Shown: one piece after another, positions 27,469 to 34,690 of the stretch
Position numbering within the stretch: the stretch's first letter is position 1
Layout of the letters: every line of letters starts with the position of its first letter
Source of the DNA: Collimonas silvisoli
Lineage (GTDB): Bacteria; Pseudomonadota; Gammaproteobacteria; Burkholderiales; Burkholderiaceae_D
Length of the DNA stretch: 34,810 nucleotides
Reading direction: 5' to 3'
Assembly: GCF_018305005.1 (NCBI RefSeq)
Contig: NZ_JAGQEG010000062.1
Location: forward strand, 1-34,810
The notes under the pieces: model-generated
Told to the model about the DNA's origin: nothing
Seen by the model: only the letters and a program-made list of their open reading frames with translations
Databases searched by the model: none
Program-made: the position numbers and the translations under genes

Positions 27469-27488
27469 TGGGCTGTCCGAACAGCCCA
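27469..27488 (+). other. Hairpin in the kinase-regulator spacer
   Basis: An 8-bp perfect stem, TGGGCTGT (27469-27476) with ACAGCCCA (27481-27488), has a CCGA tetraloop. It lies between the kinase stop and the regulator start with no T-run. It may adjust relative expression of the two genes or protect an mRNA end. Confidence 0.5.
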
Positions 27489-27530
27489 TACAGTGGGATT
27501 TGATGCAACAGGAAATGGGAAGGCTACCGC

Positions 27531-28253
27531 ATGGCTAACATCCTAGTCGTTGACGACGAAATGGGAATTCGGGAATTGCTCTCGGAAATTTTAGGTGACG
27601 AGGGGCATGTAGTAACCGCCGCGGAAAATGCACAACAAGCTCGCGAATTTCGTCAGGGCGGCGTGCCCGATCTGGTGCTGCTGGATATCTGGATGCCCGA
27701 CACCGACGGCGTCACGCTCTTGAAAGAATGGCAGCGCGACGGCTTGCTGACCATGCCTGTCATCATGATGTCCGGTCACGCCACTATCGATACCGCGGTG
27801 GAAGCAACCCGTATCGGCGCCCTGAATTTCCTGGAAAAACCAATTGCTCTGCAGAAGCTGTTGAAAGCGGTTCAGCAAGGCTTGTCGCAAGGCCCCAAGA
27901 CTGCCAGGGCGCCGACGCTATATCCGCAGCCGGTGACTGCCGCGAATGAATTGAACGACGCGGTTGTCGCTGTCGGCGGCTTCAACAGCGCGGCATCGCC
28001 TGAAACGGCGCACATCACTGCCTTGCCATCGGTCGCTGTCGCATCCGAAAGTTTATTTTCGTCCTCGTTCGGCCTGCCCTTGCGCGAGGCGCGCGATGCT
28101 TTCGAGCGCGCCTATTTTGAATATCACCTGATCCGCGAAAGCGGCAGCATGACCAGGGTGGCGGAAAAAACCGGGCTGGAACGCACTCATCTGTACCGGA
28201 AATTGAAACAGCTCGGGGTTGACCCGGGGAAGTTGTCGAAAAAAGGCGGATAG
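27531..28253 (+). CDS. NtrX-like response regulator without AAA+ domain
   Basis: The 240-residue protein has a receiver domain at residues 1-125 with acidic pocket VVDDE, phosphoacceptor D52 (LVLLDIWMPD), switch Ser (MMSGHA) and Lys in FLEKPIAL. A variable linker follows and then a Fis-type helix-turn-helix at about 195-235 (MTRVAEKTGLERTHLYRKLK). The sigma54-interacting AAA+ domain of classical NtrX is absent, so it should act on transcription without sigma54 ATPase activity. Its start (MANILVVDDE) has a GGGAAGG-like ribosome binding site. It pairs with the NtrY-type kinase just upstream. Confidence 0.92.
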   Translation: MANILVVDDEMGIRELLSEILGDEGHVVTAAENAQQAREFRQGGVPDLVLLDIWMPDTDGVTLLKEWQRDGLLTMPVIMMSGHATIDTAVEATRIGALNFLEKPIALQKLLKAVQQGLSQGPKTARAPTLYPQPVTAANELNDAVVAVGGFNSAASPETAHITALPSVAVASESLFSSSFGLPLREARDAFERAYFEYHLIRESGSMTRVAEKTGLERTHLYRKLKQLGVDPGKLSKKGG

Positions 28254-28275
28254 AAGGCGGATAAAAGACGGATGA
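28243..28275. repeat. Three contiguous 11-bp repeats at the regulator stop codon
   Basis: Units AAGGCGGATAG (28243-28253), AAGGCGGATAA (28254-28264) and AAGACGGATGA (28265-28275) are adjacent. The first contains the regulator's TAG stop and the third contains the ATG of the following small gene. Confidence 0.8.
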
Positions 28276-28640
28276 CCCTCACCACACTGGTCAGCGGTGG
28301 CTCAGCCAATGCACGCGAGGCCGCCATCCATACTGCCGTCGAGGAAGACTTGCTACGCAGCGGCGTCCACCTCAACACTGCGCTCATACTGGAAGGCCTG
28401 TCTGACGGCAAACTGGCAACCTTGCCGCATGAGCTAGACATCAAACGGATCGCGCCCGGCTGCTTTTGCTGCATTGGCAACTTGACCCTGCGCGTCACCT
28501 TGAACCGCCTGCTGCGCAAACCGCCGGCACGGCTATATATCAGCATTGCAGACAATACGCACCTGCCGCAACTGCGTGATTTCCTATGTCACGCCCCGTA
28601 TGACGCCTTGCTCCAGATGACCCCGGACCTCGTGGTTTGA
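28272..28640 (+). CDS. Small conserved-looking protein with a CobW-like GCFCC motif
   Basis: The 122-residue protein contains LVSGGSANAREAAIHTAVEE at the N-terminus and IAPGCFCCIGNLTLRVTLNR in the middle. GCxCC is the metal-binding signature of G3E GTPases (CobW/UreG/HypB relatives), but here the N-terminal P-loop is degenerate (no GKS/T) and the protein is about one third of normal CobW length. It therefore cannot be an ordinary GTPase and may be a truncated, metal-binding relative. It begins 18 bp after the response regulator stop. I do not know its function. Confidence 0.65.
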   Translation: MTLTTLVSGGSANAREAAIHTAVEEDLLRSGVHLNTALILEGLSDGKLATLPHELDIKRIAPGCFCCIGNLTLRVTLNRLLRKPPARLYISIADNTHLPQLRDFLCHAPYDALLQMTPDLVV

Positions 28641-28778
28641 CAAGCGTCGCTCAAGCCGCCATGCGGCTGCGCAGCATTTCCTTAGGCATGGACGCAACTT
28701 TCCCCGGATTTACCCGTCTAAATCGATGCACCGAACAATCAAAAGAATTACATCGATAGCAACAGACTATATACACTC

Positions 28779-28807
28779 TTTAACAAATCCTATTAGCACT
28801 CGATAAT
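28779..28807 (+). promoter_or_regulatory. Candidate sigma70 promoter of rpoH
   Basis: TTTAAC (28779-28784) and GATAAT (28802-28807) are separated by 17 bp. The -10 is a 5/6 match to consensus and the -35 only 3/6. The -10 lies inside the CIRCE spacer, so a bound HrcA dimer would block it. Confidence 0.45.
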
Positions 28808-28819
28808 AGAGAGTGCTAA
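28793..28819. promoter_or_regulatory. Perfect CIRCE operator (HrcA site) upstream of rpoH
   Basis: TTAGCACTC (28793-28801), nine bases, then GAGTGCTAA (28811-28819) matches the CIRCE consensus exactly. CIRCE is the site of the heat-shock repressor HrcA, which normally controls groESL and dnaK operons. It lies 70 bp before the rpoH ATG. The remainder of the 28641-28889 spacer shows no gene. Confidence 0.93.
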
Positions 28820-28889
28820 TATATTCGAGTCAAACGTCTGATCGTTGATCTACCGGCAGTTTTAGCTGACCGGACAGCAAGGAGAAAGA

Positions 28890-29789
28890 ATGAAGAATCC
28901 ATCAGTCAACACAGCTTTAATTCCCGTCGATACCAATGCCTTGGCGCTCGGCTTTTCCGGCACGCTGGGGAATATCGACGCGTATATCTCGGCGGTCAAT
29001 CGCCTGCCGATGTTGACACATGATGAAGAAATTTCCCTGGCCCAACAATTACGCGATAAAAACGACCTCGGCGCAGCTCAAAAGCTGGTGCTTTCGCATT
29101 TGCGCCTGGTGGTCTCGATCGCGCGCGGCTATCTCGGCTACGGTTTGCCGCATGCCGATTTGATTCAGGAAGGCAATATCGGCCTGATGAAGGCCGTCAA
29201 ACGTTTTGATCCGGACCAGGGCGTACGGCTGGTGTCGTATGCGATGCACTGGATCAAGGCGGAAATGCATGAATACATCCTGAAAAACTGGCGTCTGGTG
29301 AAGGTAGCCACCACCAAGGCGCAACGCAAGCTGTTTTTCAACCTGCGCAGCCACAAGGAAGGGTTGGACGCCATGACCCCGACCCAGGTCGACGCCTTGG
29401 CCAAGACCCTCAACGTCAAGCGCGAAGAAGTGATCGAGATGGAAACCCGCCTGACCGGCCGTGACATCGCGCTGGAAGCGCCGACCGATGACGACGATGA
29501 TAAATTCGCACCGATCGCCTATCTGTCGACGGAAGCGCAAGAGCCTAGCAAAGTGCTGGAAGCGCAGCGCTACGACCGCATGCAGTCGGAAGGGCTGGAA
29601 TCGGCTCTGAGCAAGCTGGATGACCGTTCCCGTCGCATCGTTGAAGCACGCTGGCTGGCCAACGATGACGGTTCCGGCGCCACCTTGCATGAACTGGCGG
29701 ATGAATTTGGCGTGTCGGCAGAACGGATACGGCAAATCGAAGCGGTTGCACTGAAGAAGATGAAGGGTTCCTTGGCGGCGTTTGCCTGA
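28890..29789 (+). CDS. rpoH: RNA polymerase heat-shock sigma factor RpoH (sigma32)
   Basis: The 299-residue sigma70-family protein directs RNA polymerase to heat-shock promoters. Region 2 contains DLIQEGNIGLMKAVKRFDP and VSYAMHWIKAEMHEYIL. The RpoH box QRKLFFNLR (145-153) distinguishes it from other sigmas. Region 4 has the helix-turn-helix LHELADEFGVSAERIRQIEA. An AAGGAG ribosome binding site precedes ATG 28890. A CIRCE element upstream indicates HrcA control, and a strong terminator follows, so it appears to be monocistronic. Confidence 0.97.
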   Translation: MKNPSVNTALIPVDTNALALGFSGTLGNIDAYISAVNRLPMLTHDEEISLAQQLRDKNDLGAAQKLVLSHLRLVVSIARGYLGYGLPHADLIQEGNIGLMKAVKRFDPDQGVRLVSYAMHWIKAEMHEYILKNWRLVKVATTKAQRKLFFNLRSHKEGLDAMTPTQVDALAKTLNVKREEVIEMETRLTGRDIALEAPTDDDDDKFAPIAYLSTEAQEPSKVLEAQRYDRMQSEGLESALSKLDDRSRRIVEARWLANDDGSGATLHELADEFGVSAERIRQIEAVALKKMKGSLAAFA

Positions 29790-29813
29790 TAAGACATTGC
29801 TGACCGGACCTGC

Positions 29814-29852
29814 AAAGGCCCCTGTAGCCGACGCTACAGGGGCCTTTATTTT
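29814..29852 (+). terminator. Rho-independent terminator of rpoH
   Basis: A perfect 15-bp stem (29814-29828 with 29833-29847; AAAGGCCCCTGTAGC and its complement) with loop CGAC is followed by ATTTTAT. It begins 24 bp after the rpoH stop. Confidence 0.92.
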
Positions 29853-29894
29853 ATATCCTCTGTCCCGTCCTGATGAACCGGAAGAGATCACCAT

Positions 29895-30302
29895 ATGATT
29901 ATTGTGTTCGATGCAAAATGCCTGGTCTGCTCCAGCTGGGTGCAATTCCTGCTGAAGCACGACCAGCAACGGGTATTCCGGTTTGTGTCGATTCAGTCCA
30001 GGGCGGGGATGGACTTGCTGGCCCGAGCCGGCTTGAACATCACCACCCTTGAGACGCTGTTGCTGGTTGACGGCGAACGCCATTATCGGCACACGGCCGC
30101 GATATTAAGGGTTCTGCACCAACTCGGTTACCCATGGAAGCTGGCTTGGATAGTGTGGCTAGTGCCGTCGTTCATACGGGACGCCGCTTACCGTTGGGTA
30201 GCCCGCAACCGCTACCGCATATTCGGTCGCAGCGATGCATGTTTCCTGCCCAATGCCGAGCATCGCCTGCGCTTCATGGAAGACACGGCAGAGCATCGTT
30301 AA
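29895..30302 (+). CDS. DCC-family thiol-disulfide oxidoreductase-like protein (DUF393)
   Basis: The 135-residue protein begins with FDAKCLVCSSWVQFLL, where D6, C9 and C12 form the DxxCxxC motif of the DUF393/DCC family, which has a thioredoxin-like fold. The C-terminal IRDAAYRWVARNRYRIFG is also typical. Cysteines are present for redox chemistry, but a substrate is not known. It has its own position between the rpoH terminator and the convergent oxidase-assembly operon. Confidence 0.9.
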   Translation: MIIVFDAKCLVCSSWVQFLLKHDQQRVFRFVSIQSRAGMDLLARAGLNITTLETLLLVDGERHYRHTAAILRVLHQLGYPWKLAWIVWLVPSFIRDAAYRWVARNRYRIFGRSDACFLPNAEHRLRFMEDTAEHR

Positions 30303-30310
30303 TCGCTGGA

Positions 30311-30346
30311 TAAAAAAGAAAAAAGCAGAACCTTGCCAGATTCTGC
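30311..30346 (-). terminator. Rho-independent terminator of the oxidase-assembly operon
   Basis: Read on the minus strand, a 9-bp stem with one G-T pair (30346-30338 with 30333-30325; GCAGAATCT and AGGTTCTGC) and loop GGCA is followed by TTTTTTCTTTTTTA. It lies about 37 bp after the SCO1 gene stop. The plus-strand DCC gene ends next to it. Confidence 0.88.
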
Positions 30347-30382
30347 CTTGATTGCGCGGGGACGACAGAGCGCCCCTAACGA

Positions 30383-31015
30383 TTATTTCAACAACAGTTT
30401 CAGATCGTGGGCGATCGGGTCAGGCCCCTGGCCGTGGCGTACGAACAGGCGAATGTGGCCTTCCGGATCAAACACATAGCTGCCGGCGGTATGGTCCATG
30501 GTGTAGCTGCCCGGGGTCTTGCCCGGCACTTTCTGGTAGAACACACGGAATTCCTTGGCCACCTTGTCGGTCGCTGCCTGGTCGCCATACAGGCCGACAA
30601 AACTTGGATCGAAAGCCGGTACATACTTGGACAGCAAGTCCTGCGTGTCGCGCTCCGGATCAACGGTGACAAACAATACCTGCACCTTGCTGGCCAAAGG
30701 CCCCATTTCTTTCATGACATTAGCCATCTCAACCATAGTGGTCGGACAAACGTCAGGACATTGGGTATAGCCGAAAAATACCAGCACCGCCTTGCCCTTG
30801 TAATCGGCCAGTGTGCGCGGCTTGCCGGTATGGTCTGTCAGGGCAAAATCGCGGGCGTAGCCGAGGCCGGTGACGTCGGTGTTGATGAAAGCGCTATTGG
30901 CCGGCGACAGCGTCATTTCCTGGCCGCCGCCGGCCGGCTTGTCGCCACAAGCGGCTAGAGACAGAGCCGTCAGCAGGCCGGCAACAATGGAGACGACAGA
31001 AGTAACACGCTTCAT
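30383..31015 (-). CDS. SCO1/SenC family copper chaperone lipoprotein
   Basis: The 210-residue protein has a signal peptide with lipobox LAAC (C23) and a thioredoxin-like domain with copper ligands C86 and C90 (GYTQCPDVCPTT) and H175 (YTMDHTAGSY). SCO proteins insert copper into the CuA site of cytochrome c oxidase subunit II in the periplasm. ATG 31015 gives the expected lipoprotein signal; longer readings would precede it with unlikely residues. It is the last gene of the assembly operon, 8 bp after the heme O synthase gene. Confidence 0.94.
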   Translation of the reverse strand: MKRVTSVVSIVAGLLTALSLAACGDKPAGGGQEMTLSPANSAFINTDVTGLGYARDFALTDHTGKPRTLADYKGKAVLVFFGYTQCPDVCPTTMVEMANVMKEMGPLASKVQVLFVTVDPERDTQDLLSKYVPAFDPSFVGLYGDQAATDKVAKEFRVFYQKVPGKTPGSYTMDHTAGSYVFDPEGHIRLFVRHGQGPDPIAHDLKLLLK

Positions 31016-31023
31016 GTTTGCTT

Positions 31024-31908
31024 TCAGAATTTGAGATAGTGATCGACCAGCAGAGCGGCGAACAGCAGCGACAGGTAGACGATCGAATAGGCGAAAGTCT
31101 TGCGCGCAATCAGATCGGTGTAATGTTGATAGATCTGCCATGCATACCAGAGGAAAATCAGGCCCAGCACAGCCGCGCTGGCCAGGTAGATCGGGCCGCT
31201 CATGCCGACCGCAAACGGCAGCATGGTGGTGGCCACCAAGGCAATCGTATAGAGCCAGATCTGGAACTGGGTGAATTTCATGCCATGCGTGATGGGCAGC
31301 ATCGGCAAACCGGATTTGGCGTAGTCGTCGCGCCGGTACATGGCCAGCGCCCAGAAATGCGGCGGGGTCCAGACGAAGATAATCAGCACCAGGATCCAGG
31401 CTTGCATCGGCACGTCGTTAGCAATCGCGGCCCAGCCCAGGGCCGGTGGCATAGCGCCGGCAAGGCCGCCGATGACGATATTCTGCGGCGTCGCCGGTTT
31501 CAAGATGATGGTGTAGATAATTGCGTAGCCGACAAAAGTGGCAAAGGTCAGCCACATGGTCAGCGGATTGACGAAGTTGTACAGCACCCACATGCCGAGC
31601 CCGCCGATCACGCCCGAAAATACCAGGGTCTGGGGCACGGTGATTTCACCGCGCGCCATCGGCCGCCGCGCAGTGCGCGCCATGCGCGAATCGATTTCGC
31701 GCTCGACCAGGCAGTTGACGGCAAAAGCAGCGCCGGCCAGCAGCCAGATGCCGAGGGTGGCGGCGATCAGGCGTTGCCAGTCGGGCAAACCCGGAGTCGA
31801 CAGGAACATGCCGATGACCGCGCAAAACACCGCCAGCTGCGTAACGCGCGGCTTGGTGAGCGCCCAGTACTGGGCAATTCGATTGGGTGGTACGGTCAAA
31901 GCGGTCAT
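31024..31908 (-). CDS. ctaB: Protoheme IX farnesyltransferase (heme O synthase)
   Basis: The 294-residue, multi-helix inner-membrane prenyltransferase attaches a farnesyl group to heme b to make heme O. The active-site region reads [19 protein letters not shown], with Glu in place of the usual first Asp of the NxxxDxxxD motif, followed by a second polar loop ([20 protein letters not shown]). It overlaps the heme A synthase gene by 4 bp, so heme O and heme A synthesis are coupled. Also called CyoE/COX10. Confidence 0.96.
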   Translation of the reverse strand: MTALTVPPNRIAQYWALTKPRVTQLAVFCAVIGMFLSTPGLPDWQRLIAATLGIWLLAGAAFAVNCLVEREIDSRMARTARRPMARGEITVPQTLVFSGVIGGLGMWVLYNFVNPLTMWLTFATFVGYAIIYTIILKPATPQNIVIGGLAGAMPPALGWAAIANDVPMQAWILVLIIFVWTPPHFWALAMYRRDDYAKSGLPMLPITHGMKFTQFQIWLYTIALVATTMLPFAVGMSGPIYLASAAVLGLIFLWYAWQIYQHYTDLIARKTFAYSIVYLSLLFAALLVDHYLKF

Positions 31909-33065
31909 GGATGCGGATTCAGGCGATCAACAGTTACTGGATGGCCAGGCACTGCCGAAACAGAATGCAAGCCAGGCGCGAGTCGAGCTTTGTAGTTTAA
32001 CATGACCAGCAGCACCAGCAGCAGCGCCGCCCCACCGTTGTGCGCCACGGCGATCGCCAACGGCCAGTTCAGGAAAATGGTAGACAAGCCGGTAATCAAT
32101 TGCAAGCCGACAACGATCAGCAACCAGCGGCCGCTGTTCTGCAAGCCCTGAGTACGCAAGGCTTTGCAGGCCAGCCAGACGATGAAGGCGATCACCACAA
32201 ACGCGAAGCAGCGATGGGTCCAGTGGATCGCCGTCAATGCCTGGAACGACAGGAATTCGCCGTCAGCCGTCATGCCCAGATGGCGCCATAGCGTGAAACC
32301 ATTGGCAAAATCCATCCGCGGCACCAGCGCGCCATGGCATAGAGGGAAATCGGTGCATGCGAGCGCGGCATAGTTGGTGCTTACCCAGCCGCCCAGGGCG
32401 ATTTGCAGAATCAGCAACAGCAGGCCGACCAAGGCTGGCTTCACCAGAGCGGCGGCGCTAGCCGCCACCGGGGCATGCTCGCTTTGGCGTGCGGCCAGCC
32501 AGGTCAGCATGGCCAGCAAGGTCAAGCCAAGCAGCAAATGGGTGGTGACGATCACCGGCTGCAGTTTTTGCGTCACGGTCCAGGCGCCGAAAGCGCCCTG
32601 CAAGCAGACGAATAAAAACAGCAAAGTCGGATAGCGAGGAGAAAATTTGTTCTCCTGCTGCACCGTCGATTTCCTGGTTTTAAACCAGCGCATCCAGGCA
32701 ATCACCATCAAGGCGATGATCAGCACCCCGACTCCCATCGCAAAATACCGATGGGTCATTTCGATCCATGCCTTCATCACTGTCACGGGGCCGGTCGGCA
32801 TTGCTTCCTGGGCTGCGCTGATATGTTCGTGCGCTTGCAACGGATTGGCGTGTCCGTAGCAGCCTGGCCAGTCAGGGCAGCCGAGACCGGAATCGGTCAG
32901 CCGCGTGAAAGCGCCGAACATGATCAGGTCAAAAGTCAGGAACAGTGTCACCCATACCAGCTTGCGGTATTTATTGCTGTCGCTGGAAACCCAGACTACG
33001 CAGAACGCCAGCAAGGCAACCAACACTCCCATGCTGCCGAGCTGAACTAACATTGGCGTTGTCAT
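31905..33065 (-). CDS. ctaA: Heme A synthase (COX15/CtaA family)
   Basis: The 386-residue inner-membrane protein has eight likely helices and the four conserved heme-ligand histidine regions ([38 protein letters not shown]). It oxidises the C8 methyl group of heme O to give heme A for aa3-type oxidases. A Cys pair in the first periplasmic loop ([15 protein letters not shown]) is also typical. It is in the middle of the operon, 7 bp after the SCO-like gene and overlapping ctaB. Confidence 0.95.
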   Translation of the reverse strand: MTTPMLVQLGSMGVLVALLAFCVVWVSSDSNKYRKLVWVTLFLTFDLIMFGAFTRLTDSGLGCPDWPGCYGHANPLQAHEHISAAQEAMPTGPVTVMKAWIEMTHRYFAMGVGVLIIALMVIAWMRWFKTRKSTVQQENKFSPRYPTLLFLFVCLQGAFGAWTVTQKLQPVIVTTHLLLGLTLLAMLTWLAARQSEHAPVAASAAALVKPALVGLLLLILQIALGGWVSTNYAALACTDFPLCHGALVPRMDFANGFTLWRHLGMTADGEFLSFQALTAIHWTHRCFAFVVIAFIVWLACKALRTQGLQNSGRWLLIVVGLQLITGLSTIFLNWPLAIAVAHNGGAALLLVLLVMLNYKARLAPGLHSVSAVPGHPVTVDRLNPHP

Positions 33066-33072
33066 CGCAAAC

Positions 33073-33714
33073 TCATCCTATCGCCGAAGCCCGCAATAAT
33101 TTGGACAGATCTTTTTTGACTTTGCTTGGATCGGCATCCTTGGGGAAGCGCATCATCAGATGGCCGAGCGGATCGATCAGGTAGATATGATCGGCGGCGC
33201 TGGTACCGGCCTCGGTCGGCAGCCAGGCTTTCAGCAATGCCGGCTTGACCCGCAACAGCCTGGTGCCGTCATATTCACGCATCACCATGGTTGGCAAAGG
33301 TTGATCGTCGGTAATCAGCCAGACCCGTTCCACCCGTTCCATTTCCTTGCCCTGCATCAAACGCAACTGGCGCATCTCAAACAGCTTGTCCTGACAAGCC
33401 TTCTCGCAATCGCCGCCATCGGCTTGCACCATCAACCATTTGCCTTTGTAGTCGCCCAGAGTGGCTGGCTTGCCGTCCAGCGTAGTGCTGCCCAGTTCCG
33501 GGACCGGATAGTCGCGCGGATCGAGCAGCGCACCGTAGTTGTTGCGGCTTTGCGGCTTGATCACGTAGTACGTGAAATAAGAGGCAATCATGGGCGCCGC
33601 GCATACCGCAATCACCGCGAACAATTTCCAGCGGCCGCTCTGGCGCTGTTTATTGCCGGCCGGATTGTCAGCCCGATTGCCGGCCGGCTGGCTTGTTGGT
33701 GTTTTTTGATCCAC
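33073..33714 (-). CDS. SCO-like membrane-anchored protein of the oxidase-assembly operon
   Basis: The 213-residue protein has a hydrophilic N-terminus, one membrane helix (LFAVIAVCAAPMIASYFTYY) and a periplasmic thioredoxin-like domain. C103 and C107 (GGDCEKACQD) have the CxxxC spacing of SCO proteins, and H176 (AADHIYLIDPLG) is at the position of the SCO histidine, although overall similarity to SCO1 is low. It may handle copper or thiols during oxidase assembly. Its GTG start at 33714 makes it overlap the SURF1 gene by 47 bp; a later start is possible. Confidence 0.85.
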   Translation of the reverse strand: MDQKTPTSQPAGNRADNPAGNKQRQSGRWKLFAVIAVCAAPMIASYFTYYVIKPQSRNNYGALLDPRDYPVPELGSTTLDGKPATLGDYKGKWLMVQADGGDCEKACQDKLFEMRQLRLMQGKEMERVERVWLITDDQPLPTMVMREYDGTRLLRVKPALLKAWLPTEAGTSAADHIYLIDPLGHLMMRFPKDADPSKVKKDLSKLLRASAIG

Positions 33715-34426
33715 GTCTAAATCCTGTCACAACAAAAAAAATGCATGCCATCACGGCCAGCGCATACCATTGGAATGCATAGCCGCGGTGCTTTTCGATA
33801 CCGAGCGAAGGCCTGGGCCAAGCGCGCAGCAAATGGTCTTCGGTGTTGCTGGTTTGCTCGATCACGAATGGCTGCAGCTTGAGTTTACTGGCTGCGGCAA
33901 ATTCGTTGATCGCCAGATTTTGCACAATCGCCTGCGGCCGCAACGGAGCGGCGTCGCCTAATTGCAGGACATGGCCGAAATCGCGCCTGGCCAATCCTTC
34001 TATCTCGATCGCGCCGCCCGGCGTCGGGTAGGACGGCAGCTTGCTGCGATCCGCGGGATCGCGCGGCAGCCAGCCGCGCGCTACCAGCACGTAACTGTCC
34101 GGCAGCGCGTCCGGCGCCGTCAGCTTGAACGGCATCAGCACATAAAACCCAGCCACGCCGTTCAAGGGACGATTGTCGAGATAGACCGGCCAGCCGGGAA
34201 TAAATTCACCGCGCAACGCCATGCGCCTGAATTCGAGTTGATCGACGTCCTGCGAGGCGTTGCTGAATTTGATGGCAGGATCCGCTTCACGCTGCAATAA
34301 TTTGCTTTCGATCGCCTGCTTTTGATCGCCGCGCCGGGTTTGCCATTGTGCCAACATTATGCCTAGTACCACCAGCAAAACGGTCACCACAAATGGAATC
34401 AGCCGAAACCGGAATCTGATTGGCAT
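33668..34426 (-). CDS. SURF1 family cytochrome oxidase assembly protein
   Basis: The 252-residue protein has the SURF1 topology: a helix near each end (FVVTVLLVVLGIMLAQWQ; QWYALAVMACIFFVVTGF) and a periplasmic domain between. Family segments include WQTRRGDQKQ, VYLDNRPLNGVAGFYV and GWLPRDPADR. SURF1 assists heme a insertion into subunit I of cytochrome c oxidase. It is the first gene of the operon in this window, transcribed divergently from the small DUF2909 gene with only 35 bp between starts. Confidence 0.94.
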   Translation of the reverse strand: MPIRFRFRLIPFVVTVLLVVLGIMLAQWQTRRGDQKQAIESKLLQREADPAIKFSNASQDVDQLEFRRMALRGEFIPGWPVYLDNRPLNGVAGFYVLMPFKLTAPDALPDSYVLVARGWLPRDPADRSKLPSYPTPGGAIEIEGLARRDFGHVLQLGDAAPLRPQAIVQNLAINEFAAASKLKLQPFVIEQTSNTEDHLLRAWPRPSLGIEKHRGYAFQWYALAVMACIFFVVTGFRRGSKNTNKPAGRQSG

Positions 34427-34461
34427 TACAATATCGCCTTAGTCAATTCTTTGGCCCAAAA

Positions 34462-34662
34462 ATGAAAATCGTCGTCGCCATCGCCTTCATCCTGATCATC
34501 GGCAGCCTTGCCTCCGCACTGATATTCCTGATGCGCGATAAAGGCAAAAGCAACCGTACGGTGCAAGCCTTGACCATGCGCGTCGGCTTTTCGGTCGCCC
34601 TGTTCATCCTGCTGTTGGTCTTATACAAACTCGGCTATATCCAGCCGACCGGGTTGCACTAA
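34462..34662 (+). CDS. Twin transmembrane protein (DUF2909)
   Basis: The 66-residue protein has two helices, IVVAIAFILIIGSLASALIF and VGFSVALFILLLVLYKLGY, joined by a basic loop (MRDKGKSNRTVQALTMR). This is the DUF2909 or twin transmembrane family, commonly found beside SURF1 and cytochrome oxidase genes. The ATG at 34462 is chosen over an upstream TTG (34420) that lies in the SURF1 gene. Function is unknown. Confidence 0.88.
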   Translation: MKIVVAIAFILIIGSLASALIFLMRDKGKSNRTVQALTMRVGFSVALFILLLVLYKLGYIQPTGLH

Positions 34663-34690
34663 GCAGCGCTGCTTCAAGAACTTTGTCCAG

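Noticed and set aside
29049-30092. 347-codon minus-strand open frame across rpoH and the DCC gene
   Set aside because: It runs through rpoH, its terminator hairpin and the next gene, which no real gene would do, and has no family resemblance.
34661-34674. Palindrome AAGCAGCGCTGCTT after the DUF2909 gene as terminator
   Set aside because: The sequence overlaps the end of the gene and leaves no loop bases or T-run; probably chance or at most a weak structure.
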